In this document: positions 48,780 through 59,245 of the stretch, one piece after another
Position numbering within the stretch: the first letter of the stretch is position 1
Layout: every line of letters begins with the position of its first letter
Assembly (NCBI RefSeq): GCF_051106095.1
Contig: NC_135786.1
Span: 91,072,001-91,136,000 of the forward strand
Reading direction: 5' to 3'
DNA from: Pogona vitticeps
Lineage: Eukaryota; Chordata; Lepidosauria; Squamata; Agamidae
Length of the DNA stretch: 64,000 bases
Notes under the pieces: model-generated
Database searches by the model: none
What the model saw: the letters and a program-made list of their open reading frames with translations, nothing else
Told to the model about the DNA's origin: nothing
Translations under genes and position numbers: made by a program

Positions 48780-50339
48780 GCAGTGTTAAATATAAGCAAT
48801 CTACTTGATAAAATGTCTTGGTCCAAGCCAATTTGCTGACTAAAACTATCCTGAAACTTTACAAGAATATGCTTTGTTTAAATGCTACCAAGGTATAAGG
48901 TTCTAAGTCAAACAACGGACAACATATTCATAGATGGCAAAGTCAACCATTTTTCATGAGTAACAAGGAAGTCGGAATAATGCTTGGTGCCTACCTAAAC
49001 TAATTAATCCATATTCCTATAATACTGAAATGAGAACTGTAACATTTCAAGATGCAAATCAATTAGACAAAGGTACCTATTTTTTATTATTTCTGCTTCT
49101 AGTATTAATTTACTTTTGTGTTAATAGTTTTAGCAAGAAATAAAAAGACTTCCAATAAATCCAGTTCAAAGGTATCACCCTAAAATGGTGATAATGCATC
49201 ACTCAGTAGGAGCTAGACCACCACACACACAGAGGCTTAAAAATGGGTATGACAGATCTAATAAAAAGGTATGTCAAACCAACAGTGAAAGAATCAAGGC
49301 CCAAGATATCTCACACACTACCTTTGAAAACTTAAGCAATGAAATTTTCAGATCTTATGAAATGTTTATGCAGTTCAAAAATTTATATTTTCTCTGGCTT
49401 ATTACACCCAGAAGTATACAAATGTATGCTCAGTCAATCTGAGAATCTATATTAGCTTTTCTCAACAGGAAGCAATGTTGCTAACGAAGTGGTAAATTCA
49501 GTGTTAATGAGTGGCTTCACTGTTGCCACCTCTGAGGTAAAACCTTTCATGTTCCATGTTCCACCCATCTGTTCTGGTGTTAAGGGTTCAGAGAAAGAAC
49601 AGACGCTTCCCATTTAAAGCAACTTTGTTGGTACCCCCTGAACAGCAGGGTTGTAAACTAAGAATATCATATTTGCTTAGAGATTGCAATTATCATTTTC
49701 AGAATGCCTTCAAATAACACTTCTACAGGTTTGCATAAAGGTAACAAGCTGTGTTGCTTCTCTAAATAATTTTTAATGCATTATTATTATTGAAAGTAAT
49801 AACTATACAATATCTATAGATAACTATGCAGTATCAGATTTTTGTCCATGCTACTCTGAATTACATTCTGATGCAGTAACGCAGATTTTTAATTTAAAGG
49901 TACTACTGTACTTGTAGGCAAAGAATCAGCAATCAAAAGAAAACTAGTTAGTTGCTAAGATAAACTAATAATAATAGAGCTTATTTTTCATTAGATGCAA
50001 AAATATATTCGCATCACTCGTTTCTAGGGTAAGACACATTCATGGTATTACCTCCAACTCCAACAGTACATACAGACCAAATTATAACCATAGTCTCCAT
50101 ATTTAATAACCTTATATTTATCAAAATGGTAGATTTCATCACAGAGTGTGTTTTACAGGGCATCTGCCTGTAAAAGTAGTGATGGCTTCGCAACAGATTT
50201 GTTTCCAGTTTGTTATGTATTTGACTATGGTATACAGTATAACACTGTTCTATAATCATAAACATCTATTGGCTGAAATAGATATATTACTTAAGGCTGC
50301 TGCTGTCACTAGCCAGCAGCCACACCAATTTTTTGGAAA
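48780..50339. other. Non-coding, nothing recognised
   Basis: AT-rich sequence on the 5' side of the ZNF644 coding exons. No coding frame, repeat family or signal identified. Confidence 0.5.
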
Positions 50340-50341
50340 TA

Positions 50342-51408
50342 CAGTCAAACCTCAACCTACGAACTTAATCTGTTCCGGAAGGGCGTTTGTAGGTCGAAAT
50401 GTTCGTAGGCTGAGGCACCATTCCCCATAGGAATGCATTGAAAACCAATTAATCCGTTCCAGCTGAAGAAACGGAAGGCACTGAGGCTTTAAGAAGGGGG
50501 GGAAACCTCCAACAACAAACAGTAAAACACCTCCCTTGCTGAGGCTTTAAGAAGGGGGGAAACTTCCAACAACAAACAGTAAACTGATCTTCCTTGCTGA
50601 GGCATTAAGGAAAAAAAGAAGAAACCAACAAAACAACACAGAAACATATCCGCCCTAGCCAAAATCCACCCAGAAGATTTTTAAAAGGAGAAAACAGCAG
50701 CTTACCTACCTGTAGACAAACACACAGGCTCACTAGGAAAGCAGGAGCTCTCTCAACTGCGACACACCCTATAATGGCCAAAAGAGCTACAGCACAAAGC
50801 AGCAGCCTCCGTGCCACCTATACAGTGGTGCCTCGCTTTACGATTGCCCCACATTACGACAAAACCGCATTACGACAATCTTTTTGCGACCGCAATTGCG
50901 ATCACAAAATGATGGTCTGAATAGGGGTTTTTCGCTTTGCAATGATCGGTTCCATGCTTTGGGAACCGATTTTTTGCAAAACAACGGTTTTCCTACAGCT
51001 GATCGGCAGTTTTAAAATAGCCGACGGGTAAATAAAATGGCTCCCGCTGTTTTCTGGGACGGATTCCTCGCTGCACAGGCACCCAAACTGGCCGCCCTAT
51101 GGAGGATCTTTGCTGGACAGTGAGTTTCCAGCCCACTGGAATGCACTGAAAGGGTTTCAATGCATTTTAATTGGCTTTTAATTTTTGCATTACGATATTT
51201 TCGTTCTACAGCGATTTCGCTGGAACGAATTGTCATAATGCGAGGCACCACTGTAGTTAGAAAGTTGAACTGCCCGCCTTTTTTCCCTGCCTGTTTCTGT
51301 TCTTATGTAGAAGCTCTATGCACAAGCTGAAGCAATATTTTTCTATCGGAGCGGTTTGTAAGTCAAAACGTTCGCAAGTAGGGCTGTTTGTAAGTCGAGG
51401 TTTCGCTG
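50342..51408. mobile_element. Tigger/pogo-derived non-autonomous element (outer)
   Basis: Ends CAGTCAAACCTCAACCTAC and (reverse) CAGCGAAACCTCGACTTAC, with TA on both sides (50340-50341, 51409-51410). Contains the block CCAATTAATCCGTTCCAGC and repeated AGGCTTTAAGAAGGGGGG units. It is interrupted by a younger MITE at 50823-51253; 8255-8900 is the uninterrupted sister copy. TA targets and the CAGT...ACCTCG ends fit Tigger. Confidence 0.8.
50823..51253. mobile_element. Tigger-type MITE (inner insertion)
   Basis: Ends CAGTGGTGCCTCGC on both sides in inverted orientation, TA duplications at 50821-50822 and 51254-51255. Inside are GCTGATCGG and repeated GCGAT motifs, also in 52264-52697 and 58745-59150. 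Absent at the matching place in the sister element near 8380. Confidence 0.88.
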
Positions 51409-51582
51409 TAAACTTGTGTGATGCCCCTCCCAAAAGTCCCAAAGCTCTCATGGGACACTTTTCATTGCAGGGAAGCTGTTGGTGGCTATGGGACAGAAAG
51501 GAGTCTTTAATTTATGAAAATAACTGCCTTTTACTATTATAATTTAAGGCTCACATAAAGGAGTATATTTTGTCTTTTAGAA

Positions 51583-51930
51583 ATTGGTAAAAGTAAAGGT
51601 TCCCCTTGACATTTAGTCCAGTTGTGTCCGATTCTAGGGCGCAGTGCTCATCCCCGTTTCCAAGCGGTAGAGCCAGCATTTTGTCCGTAGACAGTTTCCG
51701 TGGTCACATGGCCAGTGCGACTAGACATGGAGCGCTGTTACCTTCCCACCCATGTGGTACCTATTTATCCACTTGCATTTACATGCTTTCAAACTGCTAG
51801 GTTGGCAGATGCTGGGACAAGCAATGGGCGCTCACTCTGTCATGTGGATTCGATCTTATGACTGCAGGTCTTCTGACCTTGCAGCACAGATGCTTCTGCG
51901 GTTTAACCCGCAGCACCACCACGTCCCTTT
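51583..51930 (-). mobile_element. Sauria-type SINE, copy 2
   Basis: About 348 bp in minus orientation, flanked by an exact 10-bp duplication TCTTTTAGAA (51573-51582, 51931-51940). The tRNA-like head is at the high end (GGTGGTGCTGCGGGTTAAAC, then GATCGAATCCAC), and the tail resembles BovB. Clean ends suggest a younger insertion than copy 1. Confidence 0.88.
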
Positions 51931-52263
51931 TCTTTTAGAACTTAAGAGAGCACAAATTTAATAGTAACTCTAACACTAGAGTTATGCTATATTAAAGTGT
52001 GCTAGCAGTAAAAATAAGTCTCAAACTGCTACAATTTACCTATATCTTTGTTGTCATGTGTCATCACGTTGCTTAGGACTTATGGTGACCATATGAATTA
52101 CTGACCTACAGAAGGTCCTATCACTAGGATGGATCTGTTCTCATCTTGCAAAAAAATGTCCATAGCTTCTTTTATGGATTTACTGTTATTTTGGTTGTGT
52201 TTTTAAATCATTTGTAAGTTCACCTGGCTTCCTTTTTAGTAGAAAGCAGTACAAAAATAAATA

Positions 52264-52697
52264 CAGTGTTGCCTCGCTTAACGGGCGCCTCGTTTAACGA
52301 CGAATCCGTATAGCGATGGATTTTTTGCAATCATTTTTGCGATCGCATAACGATGTTTCTAATGGGAAAATATCGCTTTGCGATGATCGGTAAACTGTTT
52401 CACTTACCGATTTTTGCATAACAATGTTTTCCCAACAGCTGATCAGCGGTTCCAAAATGGCCACCGGGTAAAAAAAATGGCCGCCCGCTGTGTTTTCGCG
52501 CCCATTCCTCATTTACCGGGCAGCGAAAATGGCGGCCGTATGGAGAATTTTTGCATTAAGGTGAGTTTTTTGCCCATAGGAATACATTAAACGGGTTTTA
52601 ATGCATTCCTATGGGCTTTTTTATTTCACATAGTGACGAATCCATATAGCAACTATTTTGGCTGCACGGATTATCGTCGCTATGCGGGGCACCACTG
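52264..52697. mobile_element. Tigger-type MITE
   Basis: Ends CAGTGTTGCCTCGCTTAACG and (reverse) CAGTGGTGCCCCGCATAGCG, TA on both sides (52262-52263, 52698-52699). Same family as 50823-51253, with GCTGATCAG and GCGATGG blocks. No coding part. Confidence 0.85.
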
Positions 52698-52699
52698 TA

Positions 52700-55600
52700 A
52701 ATAAATAATACATAATGTAATCTATTCATGTGTACTCAATACCCATTGTTTTCAGTGGGTTTCCTCCCCCAAACAGGATTGCAATCTAAATTCCTGAAGA
52801 TTTTGTCAAGTAGAAGACTATTCTGTGACAGTGATGATCAGTCTTTGAACTGATCATCACTGTCATTTCTCTTTTCTTTCCAAACTAAAAACTTATTTCT
52901 TAGCACTTTTTCTTGACAAAAAGATTTCATTTACTAGAAAAATCTTAATGAGTTCTGCAGCTATAGCTGCCTGTAGCTCTATAATGTAAGCTTTAAGAAA
53001 TGAAGCACAAAGGTCAGATCTGTCTTCAAGATGACAGATCATCACTTAAATGCCTCAGGCTAGTCTTATTGTCTCGGAAATTTCAAACATCAGTATTTTT
53101 GCAAACTATCAGCAAGTGCTATAACACCCTTACTACACTACATCTTGAGGTTACTGCAGAAGAAATGAGGTGATAATTGCATATTAACATAATTATTCTG
53201 TAATCCCCTCTAAGCAAACTTCCCAGGTCATTCTGTAATTCAGATTAGATTCAACCTTCCTGTCATATCTGTGCTGCCCATTTTCTGTTCATTAAGAATT
53301 CTCCAAACAAAATGCACTTAATTTTTTTCTCTTTTATGTACATTATTAATTGTATTTATTACAAGTAGGTTAATATTCAATGAGTACCTATTTCATGATG
53401 GCAACCTTTTCTAAGTAGTATGGAGATACAAATTATAAGTGTTCTCATTCAAATGCTAGCTCATTTAACCACATAACCAAATTAAATGTAATGCTAGTGC
53501 CTACTAGCACAGTTACAGTTAAAGGTTTGTCAAATTCAATTAGAAACACTATGGGCTGGAACTAAAGAACCATGAGGAGAAAAGAAAATAGCTTCAAGCA
53601 CTGTGCTGCAAATGCTTGTGAATGCACTGGCAAAAGAATACACATAATGGTTTTTCTGCACAACACAGAAATATTCCCAAACAAACAAACTGACCAAGAT
53701 TTAGGTTCACTCTTCTCCCATGGCAGGGGGAGTAGTAAAACAGGTATGTCATCAGTAAATTGCATATTCTTTGTGAGGAACGGTATATCTGATCCCATCT
53801 ATTTACAGTATTTCAATAGCTTTAAAGAAAAGATTATAGCAGTGGTAGCTGGTGCATGCTCAGGCAGATTTTTTGGTCCACCCGTTTCTGAGATATTGAC
53901 AACAAAGTAGCCAATTGTAGGTGGAACCATGTACAGCCAAAGAAATATCAACTTCAACATTATGAATATAAAGCAGAGAGCTAGGGGTTGAACTGTACAA
54001 CTCCATAAGAATATTTACCCTGTTGTTACATATCGCCAGCAAATCACTTAAACAGAAATGACTATGCATGGCAATCTGAGGACCATAAACCAGGTTGGGG
54101 TCTGATACATAAAAGACACACAAAAAATTCATTCAAACCAGTTTTTTTCCAGCTTCAGCAGCAACCTAAAACACTAAACAAACTGAAGCTGGTTAAAAGA
54201 GGGAGGAGGTCTTATTTTTAAAAAAGCAAACATAAAGTAGCAAAGCATGGGAGATTTGGGGACACCATGCAATGTCACAATTCCTCATCATTGTGACGCT
54301 CTGCTTGGCTTTATACATATTGACTCATAATCATGCTAATATTACAAAAGAACCCTGAGCCACTAGGGAAACAATGAAGCTACATAGCGGCGAACACAAT
54401 CTTACAGACTGCAGCAAATTGAAGAAATCCAGAGTTATGAATTACAGATTATTTGTTAGGAGGTGTGGAAGAATATGTACTGCCTTCACAATTAATAAGA
54501 AATCCCTAAGGACTACAGAAAGCATTCAACAATAATGACACAAGAACACTATGACATTAAAACAATACCCTCATTTAGGCATAACCCTAAACCATAAGAA
54601 AACTAGTGGAGAGCATACATTTTCACCACCTCCAACACAACAGGTGCAAGAAATCTGGAAATTTTTCATTTAAATTTTTGATGAATTTCAACTTGTCATG
54701 ACACTTGAATGCAGAGGAACTGCAGTTAATCCTAACTATGTTAGCTAAAACAAGCCAAGATCAAGTCAAACTTTAAGAAGCTGGCTTATTTCAACTGGTT
54801 CAGAAGTAATTCCAAGCTTCCGTTAATCTTAAATGGAAGAAGAAAATTCCAGCCCCTTCATGGAGATGCCAGAGGACAGATGAACATGATGTCCAAGGAG
54901 CACTGAAACTTATTCTGTTAACATTAAATCATCATTTAGCATTAAAAAGAAGCACCTTCTTATACTGGGAAAGAAATGAATAGAATTATGCCCTTTCACC
55001 TGAAATCAATTTCCATACAAAAGAGCTAACACATAATTTTAATTAAGCAAACATAGAGTTGTCAGTGAATTAAATGTTTTAAATCCTGGAGGTCTGCTTT
55101 TACTTCCAAACAGTATAAATCACATATGAAAGACTAAAATTGCAGACAGACATTCTGATCTATAATAAGAAAATTCAAAAACAAAGTCATAACACAATAC
55201 CTTTATTGTTGCCAAAAGTTGAAAGACATTCATAGGATGTTTAATCAACATCATCATCTTACAAAAGAAGAGAAGGAAGAGTGTGATGGGACCACTCTCT
55301 GAGCCCTTTCCAGTGGAACCCTCAGGGGCTACCTTTGAGGTGGGAAAAATTCTCAAGATGTTACCAGAGTCTAGGATTTACTCCATTAGACTCCAAAGAA
55401 TGGTTGTTGTATTTAAACGCTCTCCTAGCTGCCACCATCCCCCTTGAAGTCAATGTGCACAATGTGAATCCTCTCAACATGCTCTCAGAAACGATACGGT
55501 AATCATGGATGAATGGGCAGACATCAGATTTGGAATCTGAGTTCTTCTAAAAGGGCCAAAGGTATTTTAAAATATTAATGAATAAGAATACAAAAGAATA

Positions 55601-55886
55601 AAAAGCAAATTACGGAATTAAGCTTGGTTGAAAACCAAAAAATAAAAAATCTTGCAAAGTTATGAAACAATTAGAAAACTAGAACAAGCTTTTGAACACT
55701 GGCAAAGAAAATATACACAAGCAAATAATAAAGACTAATCTGTGATGATGCTAAGTTTCTCCTTTCCTCTTCTCCTGCACTGGTTTCCTGGCTGTTCCCA
55801 AGACAGCTACTTTCTCTATCTCAACTCTCTATGTTCTATTTTAAATTCCTCTTTACTCGACTCACTTATCCACTGCTAACTCTCTC
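52700..55886. other. Non-coding, mostly unique-looking
   Basis: Contains a perfect hairpin (52826-52865) and, at 53866-53900, about 33 bp shared with 57345-57378 (TTTTTTGGTCC, then CCCGTTTCTGAGATATT). No gene recognised. Confidence 0.5.
52826..52865. repeat. Perfect 17-bp inverted repeat, 6-base loop
   Basis: TGACAGTGATGATCAGT at 52826-52842 is the exact reverse complement of ACTGATCATCACTGTCA at 52849-52865. It is not followed by a T run and no gene lies nearby, so it is not a terminator. Confidence 0.9.
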
Positions 55887-55894
55887 CTCTAGCC

Positions 55895-56030
55895 CAGTGG
55901 TTCTTAACCTTTGTTACTCGGATGCTTTTGAACTGCAACTCCCAGAAACCCCAGTCAGGACAGCTGGTGGTGAAGGCTTCTGGGAGTTGCAGTCCAAAAC
56001 TCCTGAGTAACCCAAGGTTAAGAACCAGTG
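55895..56030. mobile_element. hAT MITE with perfect 8-bp target duplication
   Basis: Inverted ends CAGTGGTTCTTAACC and GGTTAAGAACCAGTG, exact duplication CTCTAGCC (55887-55894, 56031-56038). Middle blocks CTGCAACTCCCAGAA and TTCTGGGAGTTGCAG are mirror images. The source family of the fragment at 256-291. Confidence 0.92.
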
Positions 56031-56159
56031 CTCTAGCCTAATTCCTATACCCTTTTCTACCTTAGAATCTCAAAGCTGTTTCTGATGCTCAGGGCTGTAA
56101 ATTCCTGCAGACCTGAGGTCCAGCATGGCTCCCTCTGATCTCACCCTTAATCTGCTATG

Positions 56160-56995
56160 AAGGTGTAGGTCAGAGTGTGCAGTCCTCAGAAGAGAAAGAC
56201 CCGAAGGAAGAGAGTGGTTGTGCAGAAGGGATTTTAGTGGAGATAGAACGCGAGGAAGAATTACAAAGGAGACCAACGGAAGTGTGTCTGGTTGATGAGG
56301 GAGGAGCCGAACTGGACTTGATCATGTGGGAGGAGGTGAAAGGGGAAGGATCAAACGCGCGGGAATTCAGTTGGTTGGGGGAAGGTGAGCTGGGCAGATG
56401 CACCAATAGGGGGGTGCAGACCGATTGGTTAACGGACGTGAGGAGCCAAGCGGACTTGGCCCAAGGCTTCCCTAACATAAAGGAGGACTTTTGCCAGAGT
56501 CTTCTCTACCCAGCGGACGCGGTCGGGCATATGAGCCCTTGGAATGGAGGGTCTCAGTTTTCCCGGTGAGCTACCCTGGTGGGGACAGGAGAGTTATCCG
56601 CCTGAGCCCCGAGTTCCAACAGAAGCCTCCCGAGGGGGATTGGGCCTGCCATCCCTGTTGTGGGACCATATGTGCCGTGCGGAGTGCCCCACTAAGACCG
56701 TTAACGGATCGCGAACGGTTCGGCCCAGCCCCCTGGTAAGGGAAGAATCGAACCCAGCTGTTGTAAAAGCGAAAAGATATACCTTGTTATCTGATGAAGT
56801 GTTGAAGGATCCATTTGATCCTGTAGAGTTAAGTGTACATTCAAATAAAGTTGTTACTTCGGAAGAAAAGGACTCTCCTCCGTGTCTTTTTCCCGCCTTT
56901 ACCACCCAACCCCCCCCCCGGCTTAAGACGGACCTTGTCACATCTGCCGATGTTCCTTTCAACTCTGAATAGACCCTTTCCCATTCAGATGTGAC
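56160..56995 (+). other. GC-rich block, possibly an LTR-like fossil
   Basis: Markedly richer in GC than its surroundings and open for 130-142 codons in two plus frames, with no protein family I recognise. Near its right end an AATAAAGTTGTTACTTCGG run is followed by a TCTCCTCCGTGTC stretch, as in the poly(A) part of an LTR. No matching target duplication was found. Could also be another repeat type. Confidence 0.3.
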
Positions 56996-57111
56996 AATTA
57001 CCTCCAAACTGTGTTTATCACAGCTTTCTTTCCAAGATATTTGGCCATCTCCATAGCCAAGCTGTATTTTTAGTACTTCCAGCCAACCTGGTTGCAGCCA
57101 ACCTTCCCTTT

Positions 57112-57205
57112 TAATATATTTATTATTTATTTATTTATTTATTCAATTTGTATCCCGCTCCCAGTAGTATCACAGCACTACTTTGGGTGGGTTACAATGC
57201 GTAAA
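57112..57205 (-). mobile_element. LINE 3' tail fragment
   Basis: An ATTT-rich run followed by TTGTATCCCGCTCCCAG and TTTGGGTGGGTTACAATGCG; on the minus strand this is a worn LINE tail related to those at 12112 and 26105. Confidence 0.55.
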
Positions 57206-58089
57206 ACAGAAAAGTAAAAGTAAAATAGAGATATGAGTCATTCCATGTCAAATCAACCAATGCATGGAACCTTGATGCCATGGATTTGGTTCATGTTTGG
57301 TACATTTGTACCTTACCACAAGATGTTTTTTTTAAAAAATTCAGATTTTTTGGTCCTCCCGTTTCTGAGATATTACATTTTCAAAATTGCAAAAAAAAAA
57401 AGGGGGGAGGCAAAATTCAATGGCATTGAGGTGACTGATGCACAGGTGGTGAGGGACATCATCTCCATGGGTGAAGGCAGGGGTCTGGATGTCAATGAGG
57501 AGGACGTAGAGGAGATGGTTGAAGACCATGAAGAGGAGTTGATCACAGAAGAACTTGCAGACCTGCAAACTGAGCAGCAGAAGGCTCTTGTGGAAGAGCT
57601 TTCCACTGAGGAAGAGGGAGCACAGTTTAGCAGTGAGGAGATAAGATCCATCTGCAAGAAATGCAACGAGTGCCAAGACTTCTTTGAGAGGCACCACCCA
57701 AACAGGACTGTGACAGGCAGAGTTTTGGACCTGATGAACAACAACGTGGTCAGCCGTGTCAGAAAGGTTTTGCAGCACAGGATGAAACAGACAAAATTGG
57801 ACAGAGTTTTCACCAGAATGGAGCCTGTAGCCAAGAGACAGCGAAAGCAAAGCCGTGGAGAAGATGACCCAAAGGAGGGGAGCTCTACCTCCCAATGATG
57901 ACCATCTCACCACCCACCTGCCTGTCCTCCAACCAGAAGTCACCTCTACTATACCTACAGAGATGTCACCGAGAAGACACCAAAAGCTAAGTGATCTCTC
58001 TTTTGTTTTAAAATGTGTTTTGTCCAAACTCCCCCCCCCAATTATCTTCTCTCTCTCTCCTCTCTCTTTTTGTGCCTAAAAGCACAAAC

Positions 58090-58525
58090 CTTTGTGTAGC
58101 GTTAGCCCCTAGTTACCTCTGGTTATCCTCCAACCACTGAGCACTTGAAAGCAAACCAAACTCCTCTTCACACGCTGCCACCAGTTGATCACTAAATCAA
58201 CATACTTTTCTAAAGAAAGATGAAGGTCCATTCATCACTGTATTTTAAATAAAACTGGTTTATTGATTACAGATATTTTGGTAATAATTCATACGTACCT
58301 TCTTCAGGTTTATCAATAACAATCTTCTATTTGATCTTACAGTTATTCACTCTTCTGACCAATCAAATCTCAGATCTCCCAAATATCTCTCTATCTCTCC
58401 TCTCACTCTCTCCACACTCTGACTGACTGTTCACTCTCAGGCTCCGCCTTTTTTACCTCTCTCTCGGCTCTACCTCTCAACTACATTAGCATTCAACATG
58501 AATAATGCATGACTATTTAACATAA
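58090..58525 (-). mobile_element. LTR-type fossil, LTR plus start of interior
   Basis: On the minus strand, a probable LTR start near 58521 (TGTTAAATAGTCATGC) is followed by a GGCGGAGCC promoter-like part, AATAAA near 58262, an end at ATTTAGTGATCA and TGGTGGCAGCGTGTG, a possible tRNA primer site. It resembles the unit at 47935 in layout and primer-site sequence but not in detail. Only one LTR and a short piece of interior are present. Old. Confidence 0.45.
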
Positions 58526-58744
58526 TAAGGGTGAATGCCACACTTTGTCTCAGAGGTCTGTGTACCCCTGTGATGACCTTTTTCTTTCCTCTTTCCCCAT
58601 TGTTCCCTCCCTCCCTCCTTTCCTGCCCTTTTTTTAACCTTAGTGGACGGATTAACCACTTTTGCATTAGTTCCTATGGGAACTAATGCTTTGAGATACA
58701 ACCAACGCCTTGAAATACAACCAAAAAATGCCTGGAATGGATTA

Positions 58745-59150
58745 ATCATGCTTAGCGATCACTCCGTTTTACTGCGAAATTGCTTAGCGATGGACTTTTT
58801 GCCATCACCAGAGCGATCACTTAGCGATGGCCCCTATAGGTGAAAATCGCTTTGCGATGATCGCGGGGATGCGATCATGGCAAAGCACCCATTTTTAACA
58901 GCTGATCGGCGGTTACAAAATGGCCTCCGGAAAAACAAAATGGTGACCGCTGTTTTGCCTCGCTTTAGAGGCACCCAAAATGGCCACCGCTATGGAGGAT
59001 TTTCACTTACAGGTAAGTTTTTAGCCCATAGGAATGCATTAAACGCGTTTTAATGTGCTCCTATGGGCTTTTTAAAAATCACTTAGCGAGTAAATCGTTT
59101 AGTGACGTTTTTTCCTGCACGGATTAACGTCACTAAACGAGGCACCACTG
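58745..59150. mobile_element. Tigger-type MITE nested in the Tigger relic
   Basis: Right end (reverse) CAGTGGTGCCTCGTTTAGTG next to TA at 59151-59152; the left end is worn (ATGCTTAGCGATC). Inner blocks GCTGATCGGCGG and AAAATGG match 50823-51253 and 52264-52697. On both sides the host sequence is Tigger-like. Confidence 0.75.
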
Positions 59151-59245
59151 TATTCCCTATGGAAAATTGTGCTATGAGTTACAACCAACTTGAGTTACAA
59201 CCATCACCCTGGAACAAATTACGTTCACAACTCAAGGCAAAACAG

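Larger units (their letters stand above)
57400..59245 (+). mobile_element. Tigger/pogo DNA transposon relic with uninterrupted C-terminal frame
   Basis: 57411-57898 codes without a stop for about 160 residues that fit the C-terminal end of Tigger transposases: a helix-rich acidic part (EEDVEEMVEDHEEELITEEL), then FFERHHPNRTVTGRVLDLMN, VVSRVRKVLQHRMKQT and LDRVF, the usual closing motif. It stops at TGA 57896-57898. The catalytic DDE part is missing upstream, where another repeat begins. The far right (about 58650-59245) has Tigger-like end sequence (GGAACAAATTACGTTCAC). Inserted in it are an LTR-type fossil (58090-58525) and a MITE (58745-59150). Confidence 0.75.

Noticed and set aside
52826-52865. 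Hairpin as a transcription terminator
   Set aside because: No T run follows and this is vertebrate DNA, where such terminators are not used.
56594-57007. 137-codon minus-strand frame in the GC-rich block
   Set aside because: Shadow of the GC-rich composition; overlapping frames on the plus strand are equally open and none resembles a protein family.
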